Below are positions 62,078-64,000 of a DNA stretch of 64,000 bases, one piece after another. This DNA comes from Cardiocondyla obscurior (lineage: Eukaryota > Arthropoda > Insecta > Hymenoptera > Formicidae). The stretch spans positions 160,001-224,000 of the forward strand of contig NW_027228790.1 of the NCBI RefSeq assembly GCF_019399895.1, given 5' to 3'. Position 1 is the first letter of the stretch, and the number at the start of each line of letters is the position of its first letter. Position numbers and translations under genes: made by a program. The notes beneath the pieces are model-generated. The model saw only the letters and a program-made list of their open reading frames with translations. It was not told the origin of the DNA and made no database searches.

Positions 62078-64000
62078 CTAATTGCTACGTTTTTTATGCG
62101 TACTATACGTTTTAAGACCCGGAACAGTTAGCTGACTAAAAACTGGATCGGGGTGGGAGGCCTCCTGTGCTGGACCCTGTTGCACTTGAGGGACGTCGTC
62201 TGAAATCTCTTGCTCCGGTGTGCTGCTTTCAAAGAACTCATTGATGGCGAGATGAGCTGGTTTAAGACGTTCCACGTTGACGATCGATTCACGACCTTCA
62301 ATATCAATCTTAAAATTTGAATCATCCAGGCGTTCAATTACTCTATGAGGACCAGAGTATGGTTGTTCCAGAGAGTGCTTCACCTTGTCGCAACGTAGAA
62401 ATACATGCGATGAATGATACAAATCCTTGAAACAAAAAATCTTCTGCCGACAGTGATGCGCCGTAGGAGCTGGTCTAACTCTTCTCATATGAATTCTAAA
62501 GTTTTCCAAAAAAAAATTTGGGTCTGTGGGAAGATCTTCTTGAAGAAAAAACTCGCCTGGAATCCTAATCGTAGTTTCGTACAAATATTCAGCCACCGAA
62601 GCCTTAAGGTCAGCCTTGAAACACGTGCGTAGGCCGAGAAGCACCGCAGGGAGTACATCAACCCAGTCTTTGTCTTCATGGCACATTAAAGCCGCTTTAA
62701 ATGTCCTGTGCCAGCGTTCAATAAGACCATTCGCCTGCGGGTGGTAAGGCGACGTACGGACTCTTTTAGAACCCATGAGATTAGTAAGAGCGGTGAAGAG
62801 TATCGACTCGAATTGAGAGCCTTGATCTGTAGTGATGTCTTTTGGGCAACCGAATCTAGCGACCCAACCGGCCACGAATGCATGAATTACTGACTCCGCT
62901 GATATATCCGCCAACGGGATTGCCTCGGGCCATTTGGAAAAACGGTCAATCATGGTGAGGCAGTAACGAAATCTTCTCGAAGCAGGGAATGGTCCCACAA
63001 TATCCATGTGAACATGGTCCAAACGTTGATCGGGTTCAGTGAAGGCAACGGGTATCTTATGCACGTGACGATTTGTTTTCGAGCGTTGACACTGAATACA
63101 GTTCCTAGCCATTCTTTGTAGATCCTTATGCATTGAAGGCCAAACGTAACGCTGGCATACGATACATGAGAGGGATCTCCCTCCGGGGTGGGAAGGAATG
63201 TGAAAAGCCTCGAAGACCTCTTGTCTAAAGCATTTTGGAACATATGGTCTAATGTCTGTCGATGAGACGTCACAATAAATTGCTTGATGATCCTTACCAA
63301 ACGTGAGTTTTTGGAGTTTTAAAGATGTTGTATTCGCTTTCAATAAATAGCTCAGCTCTCCGTCTTCCCTCTGCGCTTTAGCTAAATCCGAGAAATTAAT
63401 AATTATAGGTAGTCGAAGCGCATCAATTTTTGAAAAGGCGTCTGCTGCTATATTTTCTGCGCCCGCAATATGAGTGATGCTCGTCGTAAACTGACTGATG
63501 AATGAAAGCTGTCTCTGTTGCCTGGAAGTCATTTTCTCTGACTTCTAATTAAAGGCAAAAATGAGAGGTTTGTGATCCGTGCGAATCTCAAAGGTATTGC
63601 CCTCAATCCAAGTTTTAAAAAATTTGACTGCATTATATATTGCAGTCAATTCCCTGTCATACGCACTATAAGCCTTTTCTGCTTTTGAGAATTTTTTTGA
63701 ATAGAAGCCTAAAGGTTGCCAATGCCCATCAACGAGTTGTTCCAATGTTGCTCCTTGCGCGATATCTGAAGCATCCGTGGTAATACGGAGTTGGGCCCGC
63801 GGGGCGGGATGTGCCAGGAGGGTTGCGTTCGCCAAATCTTTTTTACACTTGTCAAACGCTGCTTCTGTTAGTTCATTCCAAACCACTAATCTTTTGTCGT
63901 TTTTCTTACAGTTTGCTGTCTGCTCATTGAGGATCGCCTGAGATGCTGCTGTACCCTTTAAAAACCTTCGATAGAAATTAACGGCACCTAAAAAACGACG
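62078..64000 (-). pseudogene. pol: Ty3/gypsy pol, C-terminal part, one in-frame stop, truncated by window
   Basis: From the window edge the minus strand shows the RT/RNase H linker (RRFLGAVNFYRRFLKG) and RNase H (LRITTDASDIAQGATLEQ, KAYSAYDRELTAIYNAV, IRTDHKPLIFAFN). A TAG at 63547-63545 follows, then the same phase continues as ITHIAGAENIAADAFSKID and integrase: HHCC (FHIPSHPGGRS, CIQCQRSK) and DDE motifs HMDIVGPFPA, TTDQGSQFES and HPQANGLIERWHRTFKAAL. The C-terminal part has YSGPHRVIERL and VERLKPAHL. The single stop in an otherwise open frame suggests recent inactivation or a polymorphism. Confidence 0.88.

Overview
The window is retroelement- and transposon-rich eukaryotic DNA, most likely from an insect and perhaps an ant. 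That is an inference from the mixture of families (errantivirus-like gypsy elements with an envelope gene, DIRS, hAT, a Tc1/mariner-type DDE element, TA-targeting MITEs), from intron-split genes with GTAAGT/AG junctions, and from AT-rich spacers. No intact housekeeping gene was recognised. Almost every open frame is a mobile-element gene, a broken copy of one, or the antisense shadow of one.

Layout. 1-3688 is a (TACA)n array, followed by a 245-bp purine tract. 4.3-9 kb holds a small three-exon RGG/coiled-coil gene and, convergent to it, a decayed transposase. 9.3-12.4 kb has an LTR scrap, a 108-bp tandem repeat, a decayed THAP-domain gene and two palindromic MITEs. 13.5-18.6 kb contains a ghost retroviral-type integrase, a decayed RNase H-bearing LINE and a solo LTR. 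18.6-22.1 kb is AT-rich with several inverted-repeat elements. 22.5-24.6 kb holds a second, broken RGG gene with a MITE in its intron and a solo LTR just behind it. 24.7-37.4 kb is a decayed gypsy element whose 3' LTR was split by a nearly intact errantivirus-like element (28270-37276) with gag, pol and env. 37.7-39.3 kb is a Tc1/mariner-type transposase cut by a solo LTR. 39.3-40.9 kb is an unassigned LTR-like remnant.

From 41.3 to 57.1 kb the insertions are nested three deep. A decayed hAT transposase (minus strand) is split by an element at 41864-56800 flanked by ATGC on both sides. That element carries two plus-strand genes: a C2H2 zinc-finger transposase-like protein, and a six-exon gene that begins with a CIDE-N-like ubiquitin fold. 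The first gene is itself interrupted by a complete 8.1-kb gypsy element (43079-51181, Lys-type primer binding site, GAAT target duplication). The second gene is interrupted in an exon by a 530-bp TA-flanked MITE. This two-gene element is the best candidate here for something poorly described.

57.1-61.7 kb is a DIRS-type tyrosine-recombinase retrotransposon (gag-like, RT-RNase H-methyltransferase-like, tyrosine recombinase, inverted repeats). Its right inverted repeat is interrupted by another gypsy element that runs off the window end.

Insertion order can be read from the nesting: hAT is older than the two-gene element and the DIRS; the two-gene element is older than the gypsy and MITE inside it; the decayed gypsy at 24.7 kb is older than the errantivirus-like element.
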